Shown: positions 52,488 through 60,752, counted from the stretch's first letter. The stretch: DNA of 64,000 nt from an uncultured Paracoccaceae bacterium (GCA_947495295.1 CANLYJ010000004.1:1-64000), one strand, 5' to 3'. Numbers and translations are program-made. Notes: generated from the sequence alone by a model not told the origin.

Positions 52488-52586
52488 GCAACGTTCGGTG
52501 CTATGCAATCGGCCGCGCAACAGCCTTGCACGGCCTTTCTTGCGAATCATTCGTTAACACAGGGGTTTTTGCCAAAAACACCGGTC

Positions 52587-52628
52587 GGCAAAGCGTCGGC
52601 CGGACGTCGGCAAAACGTCGGACCCCTG
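52587..52628. repeat. Dispersed 42-bp intergenic repeat, copy 2
   Basis: This is the partner of the repeat at 24061-24102 on the same strand and again downstream of a gene (acs stop at 52487). It reads GGCAAAGCGTCGGCC, GACGTCGGCAAA, CGTCGGACCCCTG. The surrounding interval 52488-52747 contains no gene that I can support. Confidence 0.75.
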
Positions 52629-52747
52629 TGCCCGGTTTTGCGGGTTTAAGGCAGCGCACGGTGCATGTATGAAGACGCTGTTAATGTTTGAGACGGGCAG
52701 GGCATGTTTGGACGCCCCTTGGCGATAGCAGATAGGAAAGTCGCATC

Positions 52748-53278
52748 ATGCTGGAACTGATCATCATCTTTTTCATTTATGTCGTTGGCGTTCCGTATTC
52801 CTCGTGGACGGACGCGGCAGCAGTACCTGCGCCGGATGCAGCAGCAATACCTGCGCCGGACGCAGCAGCGGTTGAGCAAGCGACAGAGATCCGAACGCCG
52901 GAACCGCAGGACCCAACCGGCAAATTTCTGAACGCTACCGAAGTCCGCCCCATCCTGGATGCGACAAAGGCAAGCTGGGTGGCGGTCAGGTTGTATGAAG
53001 GGCAGGACCTGCTTTACTTCACCAACCTGCTGACCTGGCGCTGTGGTTTTTGGGAAATCCGCTATGGTATCAATGGTGCCCCAGCTAATCAGGTGCTGGT
53101 GATGGAACCCTGCCATGTGGATACGGCCCAGCCCGGCGGTATCACTGATCCTGTTGGCTTTCCGATCTATCTGACATTCGAACCAGACAGCGTGCAAAGC
53201 GTGACCGTCGAGATTGATTACGATGACGGCACGACAGATGCCGCCACGTTTGAGCGAAATGGCATTCTTATCCCCTGA
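52748..53278 (+). CDS. Hypothetical envelope-type protein with 8-residue repeats
   Basis: The 176-residue protein has a short hydrophobic N-terminal segment (LELIIIFFIYVVGVPYSSW), a linker built of 8-residue repeats DAAAVPAP, DAAAIPAP and DAAAVEQA (24-bp units in DNA), then a compact domain with two paired cysteines (WRCGFWEIRYGIN; MEPCHVDTAQPG). I do not recognise the domain. It is probably exported or anchored by the N-terminal helix. A palindrome follows its stop. Confidence 0.65.
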   Translation: MLELIIIFFIYVVGVPYSSWTDAAAVPAPDAAAIPAPDAAAVEQATEIRTPEPQDPTGKFLNATEVRPILDATKASWVAVRLYEGQDLLYFTNLLTWRCGFWEIRYGINGAPANQVLVMEPCHVDTAQPGGITDPVGFPIYLTFEPDSVQSVTVEIDYDDGTTDAATFERNGILIP

Positions 53279-53284
53279 GCAGAG

Positions 53285-53305
53285 GTCCCGGGTCGGACCC
53301 GGGAC
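53285..53305. repeat. Palindromic GTCCCGGG repeat, copy 2
   Basis: GTCCCGGGTC (53285-53294) and GACCCGGGAC (53296-53305) form a perfect 10-bp palindrome with one central base, seven bases after a stop codon. Its core and the preceding GAG match the palindrome at 21111-21131. It lies between convergent genes and may serve as a terminator for both. Confidence 0.7.
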
Positions 53306-53315
53306 GGTCTTGCGC

Positions 53316-54803
53316 CTAGGTCAGTTCCAATGCGCTGGACCAACTGAGCTGCCCGTCCTCGTCAAAGAACGCCTCTGATATCTTGTTGCCGGTTAGGGTG
53401 AAGGTCATGAACCCGTTTTTGACAAGTCCCGCAGGATCGTTGCCTTTGGGGGTCCCTGCGAAAAAGTCGATCCCGTCGATATAGTCGGAAGGCTTGAATG
53501 GTGGGTGGGTCCCCGGTTTGGCCAACCCCCATGGCGCGCCGTAAGGCATGGATGCATGCCCCGCACAGCGCATGTTGCAGGTGCCCGGAATGGCCGGGCC
53601 ATTGGTCGAGGCGGGCACCGTGTTGGGCGCATAGACGATCCCGTCATGGATATGCCCGAAATACCAGTAATCCGGCAGGCAGCCAAAGGCCCGGCCCACA
53701 TCGCGCAGCAGCGATTTGCCGTCCTTGACCTGTTCGACCTTCCCGGTCAGGTCGAATGGTGTGTGATGCGTCATCAGAATTTTGCGCTTGTTGGATTTGG
53801 CCTTGTCTTGCACGAAGGTGATCTGGTCATCGGTCAGCGCCCCGTACATGTAGAGGAAATCCGGGCTGTCATAGGCGCTGTCGAGATAGAAAATCTGCCA
53901 GTCATGGCTTTCCAGCAGCCCGTAGCTGCATCCGTTTTGATGCGCAAAGAGCGGCTGGCTGAGCGCGTCTTCGAAAAGCCCCCAGCCGCCGGGATACATT
54001 TCGTGGTTGGAGTTCATGGTGAAGGATCGCCCCGGTTTCATATCGCCTTGCGGCCAGAAATTCACCAGATGCGCCAGTTCCATTCCCGGCCCGGCAAAGA
54101 GCCGCTGTTCGTCATGTTTGGGCGTGCCGGTGTAATAGACGTCGCCCAGATGCATCAGATAGTCGGGGTGCTGAACCATGGCGGCCTTGCGCACGGATAT
54201 GGCGTCTTTTGCGCCGGTGCCCCAATCGCCTGTCACCGCAAAGCTGGTCTCTTGGGTGCCGAAATGCTGATGGGCGGGCGTATTGGGGAACTTGTATTTG
54301 CCGTAGTAGAACTTGACTAGCAGGGCGTTGATCGGCGCCTCAAGCCAGTGATAGTCCAACTGTTCGTAAGGGTTGATCCCCCAGGAGGTTCCGTCCGGCC
54401 CGATCGCGGTGCCCTTTATGGCGGCGGCGTGCAGGTGGCTGTACTCCGCTTCGGTGATTGTCGGTTCCGGGATCACATGGTGCCGTTGCAGCAGTTTCAG
54501 GAAGCCGGTGATCAGATGCGGGATATCCTGATAATAGGGGATCTTGTCAGGGTGTTTGGCCCAGAATGGCACGATCCCCAGTTCGATATCACCGTCGATA
54601 TCCGTGTCGGGCCGTGGATGCGGCGGGCTGAAATAAGGGATCATCGCCTTGAGCATGGCGTCGCCTTCGACCATGGCCGCGCGCAGTTCTGCCAGCGGTC
54701 CACCCAATGTGTCCCATGTGGCGGCGTCTGCGTTCCAGTCTGTGCTCAGTGCGTGGTCCAGTTTTTCCAGGACCTTGATGTCATGTAGCGATGGCTCTGC
54801 CAT
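53316..54803 (-). CDS. Metallophosphoesterase family protein
   Basis: The 495-residue protein has the calcineurin-like phosphoesterase motifs in order: VTGDWGTG (residues about 190), MHLGDVYYTG, NSNHEM, LMTHHTPF and WYFGHIHDG, which bind two metal ions. The N-terminal 180 residues (helical, with PYFSPPHPRPDTDIDGDIELG) are not recognised. There is no signal peptide. Start ATG 54803 has GGGGGA upstream. The substrate is unknown. Confidence 0.87.
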   Translation of the reverse strand: MAEPSLHDIKVLEKLDHALSTDWNADAATWDTLGGPLAELRAAMVEGDAMLKAMIPYFSPPHPRPDTDIDGDIELGIVPFWAKHPDKIPYYQDIPHLITGFLKLLQRHHVIPEPTITEAEYSHLHAAAIKGTAIGPDGTSWGINPYEQLDYHWLEAPINALLVKFYYGKYKFPNTPAHQHFGTQETSFAVTGDWGTGAKDAISVRKAAMVQHPDYLMHLGDVYYTGTPKHDEQRLFAGPGMELAHLVNFWPQGDMKPGRSFTMNSNHEMYPGGWGLFEDALSQPLFAHQNGCSYGLLESHDWQIFYLDSAYDSPDFLYMYGALTDDQITFVQDKAKSNKRKILMTHHTPFDLTGKVEQVKDGKSLLRDVGRAFGCLPDYWYFGHIHDGIVYAPNTVPASTNGPAIPGTCNMRCAGHASMPYGAPWGLAKPGTHPPFKPSDYIDGIDFFAGTPKGNDPAGLVKNGFMTFTLTGNKISEAFFDEDGQLSWSSALELT

Positions 54804-55362
54804 GTCGTGTTCCCCCAAAATGAAATTGCGCAAAATCAATGACCCGAAAAAAGGCCGGGCCGTGGGGGCAGTGTGACGTGGTTTGGGTGATCAGTCTGTG
54901 CGTTGCGACACAAGGCGGCCGTTTGGTGTGGTGTGTTGAAAGTCAGATGATTTTAGCCTTTGCGCCACAGACCGACCCAAATATGCGGAAAAAAAGTGGA
55001 CCTTGGTGCGGATGGCGGCGAATGCTGACTGCGAGCCCAAAATACTGAAATTCTGCAACGCCGCGAATGTCGGCTTCAGATGTTCTGTGTGGAGATGCCT
55101 AGAACCATTTGGGTCACATCTTTGGTACGAGATTACTTACTTACCACCAATCCGAAGTTTTACCCGGTCTTTCTGGAAGCCCAATGTCCTGGCGAAGCGC
55201 GTTGGTTTCCGGCGGTGGTGGGTAAGTCCGTTTTTGCAATACCAAGTTAGCGAATTTTTTCACGGTTTGATAAATGGTACGAAGGATAGACATACCACAT
55301 AGAGGCACATATCTTATGCAAAAAGAAATGAAACATCAGCATTCTGCCCATGATGGAATTTC
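54804..55362. other. Long non-coding gap left of the LysR gene
   Basis: This stretch of about 560 bases has several short open frames, none with a ribosome binding site, conserved motif or normal codon use. Stretches such as GCGAATGTCGGCTTCAG resemble degenerate intergenic sequence that I recall from related genomes. No RNA gene or strong hairpin was seen. Confidence 0.5.
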
Positions 55363-56313
55363 ATGATCGTTCCAGCAAACGCGATACCACCACTCCAATG
55401 CCTTCGCGCTTTCGCCGCCGTTGCTCAGCACCGCAACTTCACACGCGCAGCGCAAGCGGTTGGCCTAACACAAACCGCTATCAGCCACCAGATTGCGCAA
55501 TTGGAAACCCATATTGGCGCTGCTGTGTTTGTAAGAAGTAGGCCGAACGTGCAGCTTACTGCAGTGGGGATGGCCCTGCTTCCGGCGGTTGAAAACGGAC
55601 TAAATGTGATTTGGGATGCATTCAAGGAGGCGCAGGCCGCTCAGGCGTCACAACGACTTGTCGTATCTGCCACACCGGAATTTTGCACACAATGGCTGGC
55701 GCCGCGGCTTGAGAAGTTCTGCAAACTGTTCCCCGCGATTAGTGTGAACATGGTCCTTGAGTACCGGCGCGCTGATCTCAAATCAGGCGACGTCGATGTC
55801 GCTATATGGCTCGGTTCGGGAGACGAGTCTCTTTCTGCTACGCGACTTGTTGTGGAAGAGGAGTTCGCTGTCTGCTCACCTGAGTTGGCCCGTTCTTTGC
55901 CTAAACGAAACGGTCTGTGGGCGGCACCATTGCTGCGGTATGCCGGAGCCCGTCACACCGTTCTTGATTGGGATCGCTGGATGCTGCAATTATTTGGTGG
56001 TGTACTCAATGAGGTCGGCGAGGAAGGAAACAAACCTGAATTTGATTACGGTCCGGTATTCGATACCTTTCCTGACATGATCGCTGCCTGCAAACGAAGC
56101 GAAGGCTTTGCACTTGTGCGCACGTCACTGGTGGCAGATGAACTGTCGCGTGGACAGCTTAAACGATGTTTCACCGAAACGGTTACGTCGGACTTACACT
56201 ACTACTTGGTGACGTTGCCCAAGGCGCAACGAAGACTCGAGATCGAACATTTCCGCCAATGGCTGATCTCCGAAGCAGCATTGTCCAGTTCTGATGTATC
56301 TACCGTGACGTAG
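55363..56313 (+). CDS. LysR family transcriptional regulator, GcvA-like
   Basis: The 316-residue protein has a LysR helix-turn-helix (LQCLRAFAAVAQHRNFTRAAQAVGLTQTAISHQIAQLE, in two halves) and a substrate-binding part (LAPRLEKFCKLFPAISVNMVLEYR, VDVAIWLGSGDE). The layout resembles GcvA-type regulators. No metabolic gene is next to it on either side within about 300 bases, so its target is unknown. Codon use is less GC-rich than the core neighbours, which suggests later acquisition. Confidence 0.9.
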   Translation: MIVPANAIPPLQCLRAFAAVAQHRNFTRAAQAVGLTQTAISHQIAQLETHIGAAVFVRSRPNVQLTAVGMALLPAVENGLNVIWDAFKEAQAAQASQRLVVSATPEFCTQWLAPRLEKFCKLFPAISVNMVLEYRRADLKSGDVDVAIWLGSGDESLSATRLVVEEEFAVCSPELARSLPKRNGLWAAPLLRYAGARHTVLDWDRWMLQLFGGVLNEVGEEGNKPEFDYGPVFDTFPDMIAACKRSEGFALVRTSLVADELSRGQLKRCFTETVTSDLHYYLVTLPKAQRRLEIEHFRQWLISEAALSSSDVSTVT

Positions 56314-56587
56314 CAGAGTAACTGCCCTCTGATATCTCAATTGACAGTCACCGATGGTCGTAGCCAAAGTAGACATTGGCGCAGCCGCATCGAAAGGGCG
56401 TTTTGTCCGCTCTGTTGTCCTTCATGATGACGTCGCTGATGTTTCGGTTTGCTTTAAGGACCCTCGGCGTTTGCGCCAAGAATTGCATGGTTTGGCACGT
56501 TGATACGCTTTGGAAAAGTCGCCGGATTGAGGCGCTGATATGCGACGTTACTTGCCTTGTCTTCGGGCGCGCGGCCTAAGGGCGGTT
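56314..56587. other. Non-coding gap right of the LysR gene
   Basis: The one open frame here (56376-56579) gives an unconvincing Cys- and Met-rich peptide and has no ribosome binding site. A stretch reading AAAGTAGACATTGGCGCAGCC looks like degenerate intergenic sequence rather than a gene. I see nothing else apart from the hairpin at 56588-56610. Confidence 0.5.
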
Positions 56588-56610
56588 GGGTGCGTGCCGC
56601 GCACGCACCC
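56588..56610 (-). terminator. GC-rich hairpin after the FMO-like gene
   Basis: GGGTGCGTGC (56588-56597) and GCACGCACCC (56601-56610) form a perfect 10-bp stem with a three-base loop, six bases past the stop of the minus-strand FMO-like gene. There is no clear T-run on either strand, so it may be a weak terminator or an mRNA 3' stabiliser. Confidence 0.6.
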
Positions 56611-56616
56611 GGTCGC

Positions 56617-58425
56617 TTATTGTCCGTCGTGGTACACCGCTTGCAGCCCGTAGACGGGGGTGTCGATCCCTTCCATCCGTGCTTTCAATTGCAGTGACAG
56701 GAACTGCGAATAATGACGCGACTGGTGCAGGTTGCCGCCGTGGAACCAAAGGTTTTCGACCTGTGTGGGTTTCCACATGTTGCGCTGTTCGCCTTCCCAT
56801 GGGCCGGGGTCCTTGGGCGTGTCGGAGCCGAGGCCCCAGACCTTGCCCACCTTGTCGGCCGTGTCCTGATCGATCAGGTCGGCGACCCAGCCGTTCATGG
56901 AGCCATAGCCGGTGGCGTAGACGATCAGGTCGGCCTCAAGCTTGGTTCCGTCGTCAAGCAGCACGCCGTCGGGGACGACTTCGGTGACTTGTCCTGCCTT
57001 CAGTTTGATCTTGCCATCAATGATCAACTGGCTGGCCCCTACATCGATGTAGTAACCCGACCCGCGTCGCAGATATTTCATGAAGAGCCCCGACCCGTCC
57101 GCCCCCCAATCCAACTGGAACCCGGCCTTTTCGAGATCGGCGTAGAAGTCGGCGTCCACCTCTTTGATCTTGTCATACACCGGGATCTGGAATTCGTGCA
57201 GGATCGCGTAGGGCAGTGACGCAAAGATCAGATCGGCCTTTTGTGTTGTCACCCCGGCGGCAACCGCCCGTTCGGAATATAGATCGCCCAACCCGATTTC
57301 CATCAGCGGTTCGGAACGCACGATATGCGTTGATGATCGCTGCACCATGGTCACGTCAACATCGCCTTCCCACAAGGCTGCGCAGATATCATGCGCCGAG
57401 TTGTTGGAGCCGATGACCACCGCCTTTTTACCCTTATAGGCATCCGGTCCGGGGTGTTGGCTGGAATGCTGCTGGTCCCCCTTGAAGCTGTCCATGCCCG
57501 GGAAGTTCGGCATGTTGGCTTTGGCGGACATGCCAGTGGCAAAGACCAGTTGCTTGGGCTTTAGCGTGACGGTTTCGCCGTCCCGGTCCACCGTGACGGA
57601 CCATTCCTTGCTGGTCTCGTCATATTTGGCGTTTCGCACGGTGGAGCGGGTCCAGTAGTTCAGCTCCATGATCTTGGTGTACATTTCCAGCCAATCGCCG
57701 ATCTTGTCCTTGGGGGCAAAGACCGGCCAGTTCGGCGGGAACGGCAGGTAGGGCAGGTGGTCATACCAGACCGGGTCATGCAGGCAGAGTGATTTATACC
57801 GGTTCCGCCAGCTATCGCCGGGCTTTTCATTTTTCTCGACAATGATCGTCGGTACGCCCAGTTGCCGCAGCCGTGCGCCCAGGGCGATCCCGCCTTGCCC
57901 GCCGCCGATGACCACCACATAGGGTTGGGTTTTGTAGCCTAGTTCGGCGCGTTCTTTTTCAATCTCTTCCGCCCAGGTCAGCCGGTTCTTGCCCGCCCCG
58001 TGTTTGGCCCCAAGTGGCCGTTCATGGCCCAGCGGTTCCTCGTGCCCTTTCAATTCGGCCATCGTGGTCAGCAGCGTCCAGATTTTCCCATCGCGCAGCC
58101 GCAATAGCCCGTAGCCGCGTGACACCGCCGTTTCAAAGGTGATCCATGCGGTCGTCACCCCCCCGTCTTCGGTCGCGGTTTCGCCTTCGGCGATTTGCCA
58201 GTCGGTGGGTTTGGTGCTGTCCAGTTGCGCGGTCAGCATGTCCCGGACCTGATCCGGCCCTTCCATGGTTTTGATGTTCCAGGTGAAGCTGACCAGATCG
58301 CGCCAGTAGCAGTCATCGACAAACATGGCGGTGGCCGCGTCGATATCACCCGCCGCAAGCGCCCCGCCGAAATCGTTCAGAAAAGTAGAAACCTGATCAT
58401 TTGTAGTTGTATCAAGCAAAGTCAT
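56617..58425 (-). CDS. Flavin-containing monooxygenase-like protein with N-terminal NTF2 domain
   Basis: The protein of about 602 residues has an N-terminal SnoaL/NTF2-like domain (residues about 10-130; FLNDFGGALAAGDIDAATAMF, VDDCYWRDLVSF) and then an FMO-type oxidoreductase: FAD loop VVVIGGGQGGIALGARLRQLG, the Trp-Arg motif SWRNRY, NADPH loop AVVIGSNNSAHDICAAL and ATGYGSMNGW near the end. It should insert oxygen into an organic substrate, which is unknown. AAGGGAGG lies only one base before the ATG at 58425, too close for normal use; a TTG six bases further in (58419) has better spacing, so the start is uncertain. Confidence 0.87.
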   Translation of the reverse strand: MTLLDTTTNDQVSTFLNDFGGALAAGDIDAATAMFVDDCYWRDLVSFTWNIKTMEGPDQVRDMLTAQLDSTKPTDWQIAEGETATEDGGVTTAWITFETAVSRGYGLLRLRDGKIWTLLTTMAELKGHEEPLGHERPLGAKHGAGKNRLTWAEEIEKERAELGYKTQPYVVVIGGGQGGIALGARLRQLGVPTIIVEKNEKPGDSWRNRYKSLCLHDPVWYDHLPYLPFPPNWPVFAPKDKIGDWLEMYTKIMELNYWTRSTVRNAKYDETSKEWSVTVDRDGETVTLKPKQLVFATGMSAKANMPNFPGMDSFKGDQQHSSQHPGPDAYKGKKAVVIGSNNSAHDICAALWEGDVDVTMVQRSSTHIVRSEPLMEIGLGDLYSERAVAAGVTTQKADLIFASLPYAILHEFQIPVYDKIKEVDADFYADLEKAGFQLDWGADGSGLFMKYLRRGSGYYIDVGASQLIIDGKIKLKAGQVTEVVPDGVLLDDGTKLEADLIVYATGYGSMNGWVADLIDQDTADKVGKVWGLGSDTPKDPGPWEGEQRNMWKPTQVENLWFHGGNLHQSRHYSQFLSLQLKARMEGIDTPVYGLQAVYHDGQ

Positions 58426-58494
58426 TCCTCCCTTAATCGAAGGGGGGATTGTGCCATATGCGCCCGATTTGCCCAATGCGACGTTGGTCTGCTG

Positions 58495-58995
58495 TTATTT
58501 GGGGGGTAGCGCGTCCAGTTTCTTGTACATCACAAAGGCATTCACCAACCCCTGCTGCGGATGGTTGAAGGCGTCGGGGATCGTGCCGATCGTGTCGAAC
58601 CCAAGCCGCCGCCAGAGCCGTACTGCACCGGTATTGCTGGCCAGTACGAAGTTGAATTGCATCGCGATGTAGCCCATGGACGCAGCCTGCGTCTGGCTGT
58701 GTTCGCACAGCTTGCTCGCCAGCCCATGACCGCGCGCGCTGGGCGCGACGATATAGCCGCAATTGCAGATATGCGCCCCGCCGCCGGGTTGGTTGGTCTT
58801 GATATAGTAGGTGCCGACGACCCTGTTTTCCGTTTCGGCCACGTAGGTTGCGGCGGCGCTGGTCATCCAATAGGCCTGCGCATCTGCCTTGCCGATCTGA
58901 GGGTCAACCGCATAGGTGTCACCCGCACGGAACACATCGCGCAGGAGCGGCCAGATGGCGTCAAAATCATCGGCCTGCGCCTGCCGGATGATCAT
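58495..58995 (-). CDS. GNAT family N-acetyltransferase
   Basis: The 166-residue protein has the GNAT pattern: MIIRQAQADDFDAIWPLLRDV, GTYYIKTNQPGGGAHICNCGYIVAP, then the acetyl-CoA loop ARGHGLASKLCEHS and NTGAVRLWRRLGFDTIG. The start at ATG 58995 overlaps the stop of mrp (ATGA), which fixes it; the longer open frame is an artefact of overlap. The substrate is unknown. Confidence 0.92.
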   Translation of the reverse strand: MIIRQAQADDFDAIWPLLRDVFRAGDTYAVDPQIGKADAQAYWMTSAAATYVAETENRVVGTYYIKTNQPGGGAHICNCGYIVAPSARGHGLASKLCEHSQTQAASMGYIAMQFNFVLASNTGAVRLWRRLGFDTIGTIPDAFNHPQQGLVNAFVMYKKLDALPPK

Positions 58996-60065
58996 GCCAT
59001 GCCGCCTTCGATAAACCTCCGCGCCAGAACGCCGTAGGCCTCTGCCATGGGGCCGTCGCCTGCAGCAATTGGCGTGCCGCCGTCGCCGGCAAGCCGCGTG
59101 TCCAGATCGATGGGCAGTGCCCCAAGGAAGGGTGCGTCGATCTTTTCCGCCTCTGCTGCGACGCCGCCACGGCCGAAAATGTCCCATTCGCTGTTGCAGG
59201 TGGGGCAGATGAAGGTCGACATGTTTTCGATCAGCCCCAGTACCGGCGTGTGCAGGTTGTTGAACATGTCAATCGCCTTGCGCGCATCAATCAGCGCCAC
59301 GTCTTGCGGTGTGCTAACGACAACGGCGCCGGTCAGTTTGGTTTTCTGGCAAAGGGTCAGTTGTACATCGCCGGTGCCGGGGGGCAGATCGACGATTAGC
59401 ACGTCCAGTTTGCCCCATTGCACCTGACCCAGCATTTGCTGCAATGCCCCCATCAGCATTGGCCCGCGCCAGACGACCGCCTTGTTAGGGTCCACCATCA
59501 GCCCGATCGACATCATGGTCACGCCATGGGCCTGCAGGGGGATGATCGTCTTGCCATCGGGGCTGCCGGGCCGTTTGGACACCCCCATCATCCGCGGTTG
59601 GGAAGGGCCGTAGATGTCAGCATCCAGCAGCCCGACTTTGCGCCCTTGCTTGGCCAAGGCCACGGCCAGATTGGAGGATACGGTGGATTTGCCCACCCCG
59701 CCTTTGCCAGACCCGATGGCAAGGATCCGGTCCACCCCGGCCACGGGTGCGGGCCCGGATTGCGGTGTTGGGTGCCGCCCGAGTTTGAGCTGGGGCGGTT
59801 CGGGTGCCTTGGCCGCGGGTCCGTGGGCTGTGAGGATGACCGACGCCTTATCGACACCGGGCAGGGCGCTGACCAGTTGTTCGGCGGCGCTGCGGATGCC
59901 TTCCATCTTGCTGGCGTCTTCAGGTGTGGCAGCTTCGATCACAAAACGGACAGTGCTGCCTTCGATTGTGAGCGCCCGCACCATATCAGCCGACACCAGA
60001 TCTGTGCCGCCGGGCAGGGTGAGTCGTGCCAATGCGCCCAGAATTTCATCGCGTGTCGTGGCCAT
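58992..60065 (-). CDS. Mrp/ApbC family iron-sulfur cluster carrier P-loop ATPase
   Basis: Mrp (ApbC/NBP35-like) proteins carry Fe-S clusters to target enzymes. The 357-residue protein has an N-terminal MIP18-like domain (ILGALARLTLPGGTDLV; about residues 1-80), the deviant Walker A GSGKGGVGKSTVSSNLA, LLDADIYGPSQPRMMG, LIVDLPPGTGDVQLTL and the cluster-binding CPTC. Start ATG 60065 is chosen by homology (MATTRDEIL). It is coupled to a GNAT gene downstream. Confidence 0.93.
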   Translation of the reverse strand: MATTRDEILGALARLTLPGGTDLVSADMVRALTIEGSTVRFVIEAATPEDASKMEGIRSAAEQLVSALPGVDKASVILTAHGPAAKAPEPPQLKLGRHPTPQSGPAPVAGVDRILAIGSGKGGVGKSTVSSNLAVALAKQGRKVGLLDADIYGPSQPRMMGVSKRPGSPDGKTIIPLQAHGVTMMSIGLMVDPNKAVVWRGPMLMGALQQMLGQVQWGKLDVLIVDLPPGTGDVQLTLCQKTKLTGAVVVSTPQDVALIDARKAIDMFNNLHTPVLGLIENMSTFICPTCNSEWDIFGRGGVAAEAEKIDAPFLGALPIDLDTRLAGDGGTPIAAGDGPMAEAYGVLARRFIEGGMA

Positions 60066-60312
60066 GGTGAACGCTCCGCTTAACAAAATGGTCGAATTGG
60101 AGGCAGTTTTGGGCGGCTTTTGGGCAAACCGCAAGGGCATGCGGCGTCATGCCCGGAATTGCGACGATTTCATGACAAAAGGTCAGGATTGCTTATGCAA
60201 ATTCTGCATAGCTGCGTTGCAGCAAAAAGTATTGTGCATACGCAGCATAATCATACATGTTAGCGGCAACAGGGCAAAACGCCCGTAACCGAATTAGACG
60301 AGAGACGAACCG
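60066..60312 (+). promoter_or_regulatory. Leader region of the CcaF1-like gene with stacked dyads
   Basis: Three dyads are stacked upstream of the DUF1127 gene. GGGCATG/CATGCCC lies at 60135-60154, TATGCA/TGCATA at 60194-60210, and GCTGC/GCAGC at 60211-60223. The downstream part is A-rich. In Rhodobacter the equivalent gene is driven by RpoH-type sigma factors; I cannot place -35 and -10 boxes with confidence here. Confidence 0.5.
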
Positions 60313-60528
60313 ATGGCATTTATCACAGACATCCGCGCCGGCGGCACATCATGGGGCGCACGTTTTGCAGAAATGCGTGCGCAATGGGCTGAAAACGCAG
60401 CCAAGCGCAAAGTATACCGCACAACACTGGCAGAGTTGGAAAGCCTGTCAAACCGTGACCTGGCTGATCTGGGTATCAGCCGTTCAATGATCAACAGCCT
60501 GGCTTTTGAAGCCGCATACGGCAAGTAA
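60313..60528 (+). CDS. DUF1127 domain protein, CcaF1-like
   Basis: The 71-residue protein has the full DUF1127 pattern in its C-terminal half (YRTTLAELESLSNRDLADLGISRSMINSLAFEAAYGK, in two parts), with basic residues around KRKVYR. In Rhodobacter sphaeroides the similar small protein CcaF1 binds RNA and helps mature the CcsR RNAs made from the same transcript. The same arrangement holds here: the seven CCUCCUCCC hairpins begin 12 bases after the stop. I infer co-transcription and the same role. Confidence 0.9.
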   Translation: MAFITDIRAGGTSWGARFAEMRAQWAENAAKRKVYRTTLAELESLSNRDLADLGISRSMINSLAFEAAYGK

Positions 60529-60539
60529 TTCAAGGATCG

Positions 60540-60569
60540 GATCGGCTGCCTCCTCCCTTTAGGCCGATC
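60540..60569 (+). ncRNA. Cuckoo-type hairpin 1
   Basis: Stem GATCGGC (60540-60546) pairs with GCCGATC (60563-60569). The loop carries CCTCCTCCC at 60549-60557. Confidence 0.85.
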
Positions 60570-60574
60570 TGAAT

Positions 60575-60611
60575 GACCCTGCGCTCTCTCCTCCTCCCTG
60601 AGCAAGGGGTC
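60575..60611 (+). ncRNA. Cuckoo-type hairpin 2
   Basis: Stem segments GACCC/GGGTC (60575-60579 and 60607-60611) and GCTC/GAGC (60583-60586 and 60600-60603) flank an internal loop. CCTCCTCCC is at 60590-60598. Confidence 0.82.
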
Positions 60612-60620
60612 GCCAATAAG

Positions 60621-60654
60621 GTGGCGGCGTCCACCTCCTCCCGGATGCCGCCAC
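60621..60654 (+). ncRNA. Cuckoo-type hairpin 3
   Basis: Stem GTGGCGGC (60621-60628) pairs with GCCGCCAC (60647-60654). CCTCCTCCC is at 60634-60642. Confidence 0.88.
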
Positions 60655-60668
60655 TTTAATGACCAGTT

Positions 60669-60703
60669 TCGGAACCGCCCACCTCCTCCCGGGTTGGAAC
60701 CGA
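60669..60703 (+). ncRNA. Cuckoo-type hairpin 4
   Basis: An imperfect stem pairs TCGG (60669-60672) with CCGA (60700-60703) and CCC (60678-60680) with GGG (60691-60693). CCTCCTCCC is at 60682-60690. Confidence 0.75.
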
Positions 60704-60709
60704 TAATAC

Positions 60710-60747
60710 CGCTGATGGCGCTCACCTCCTCCCGAGCAAGATCAGCG
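60710..60747 (+). ncRNA. Cuckoo-type hairpin 5
   Basis: Stem segments CGCTGAT/ATCAGCG (60710-60716 and 60741-60747) and GCTC/GAGC (60720-60723 and 60734-60737) flank a symmetric three-base internal loop. CCTCCTCCC is at 60725-60733. Confidence 0.87.
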
Positions 60748-60752
60748 AGGAC

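Noticed and set aside
53505-54320. A 271-codon plus-strand frame opposite the metallophosphatase
   Set aside because: The metallophosphatase motifs on the minus strand are clear; this is an antisense shadow.
56376-56579. A 67-codon plus-strand frame right of LysR
   Set aside because: No ribosome binding site; the sequence resembles degenerate intergenic DNA rather than a protein.
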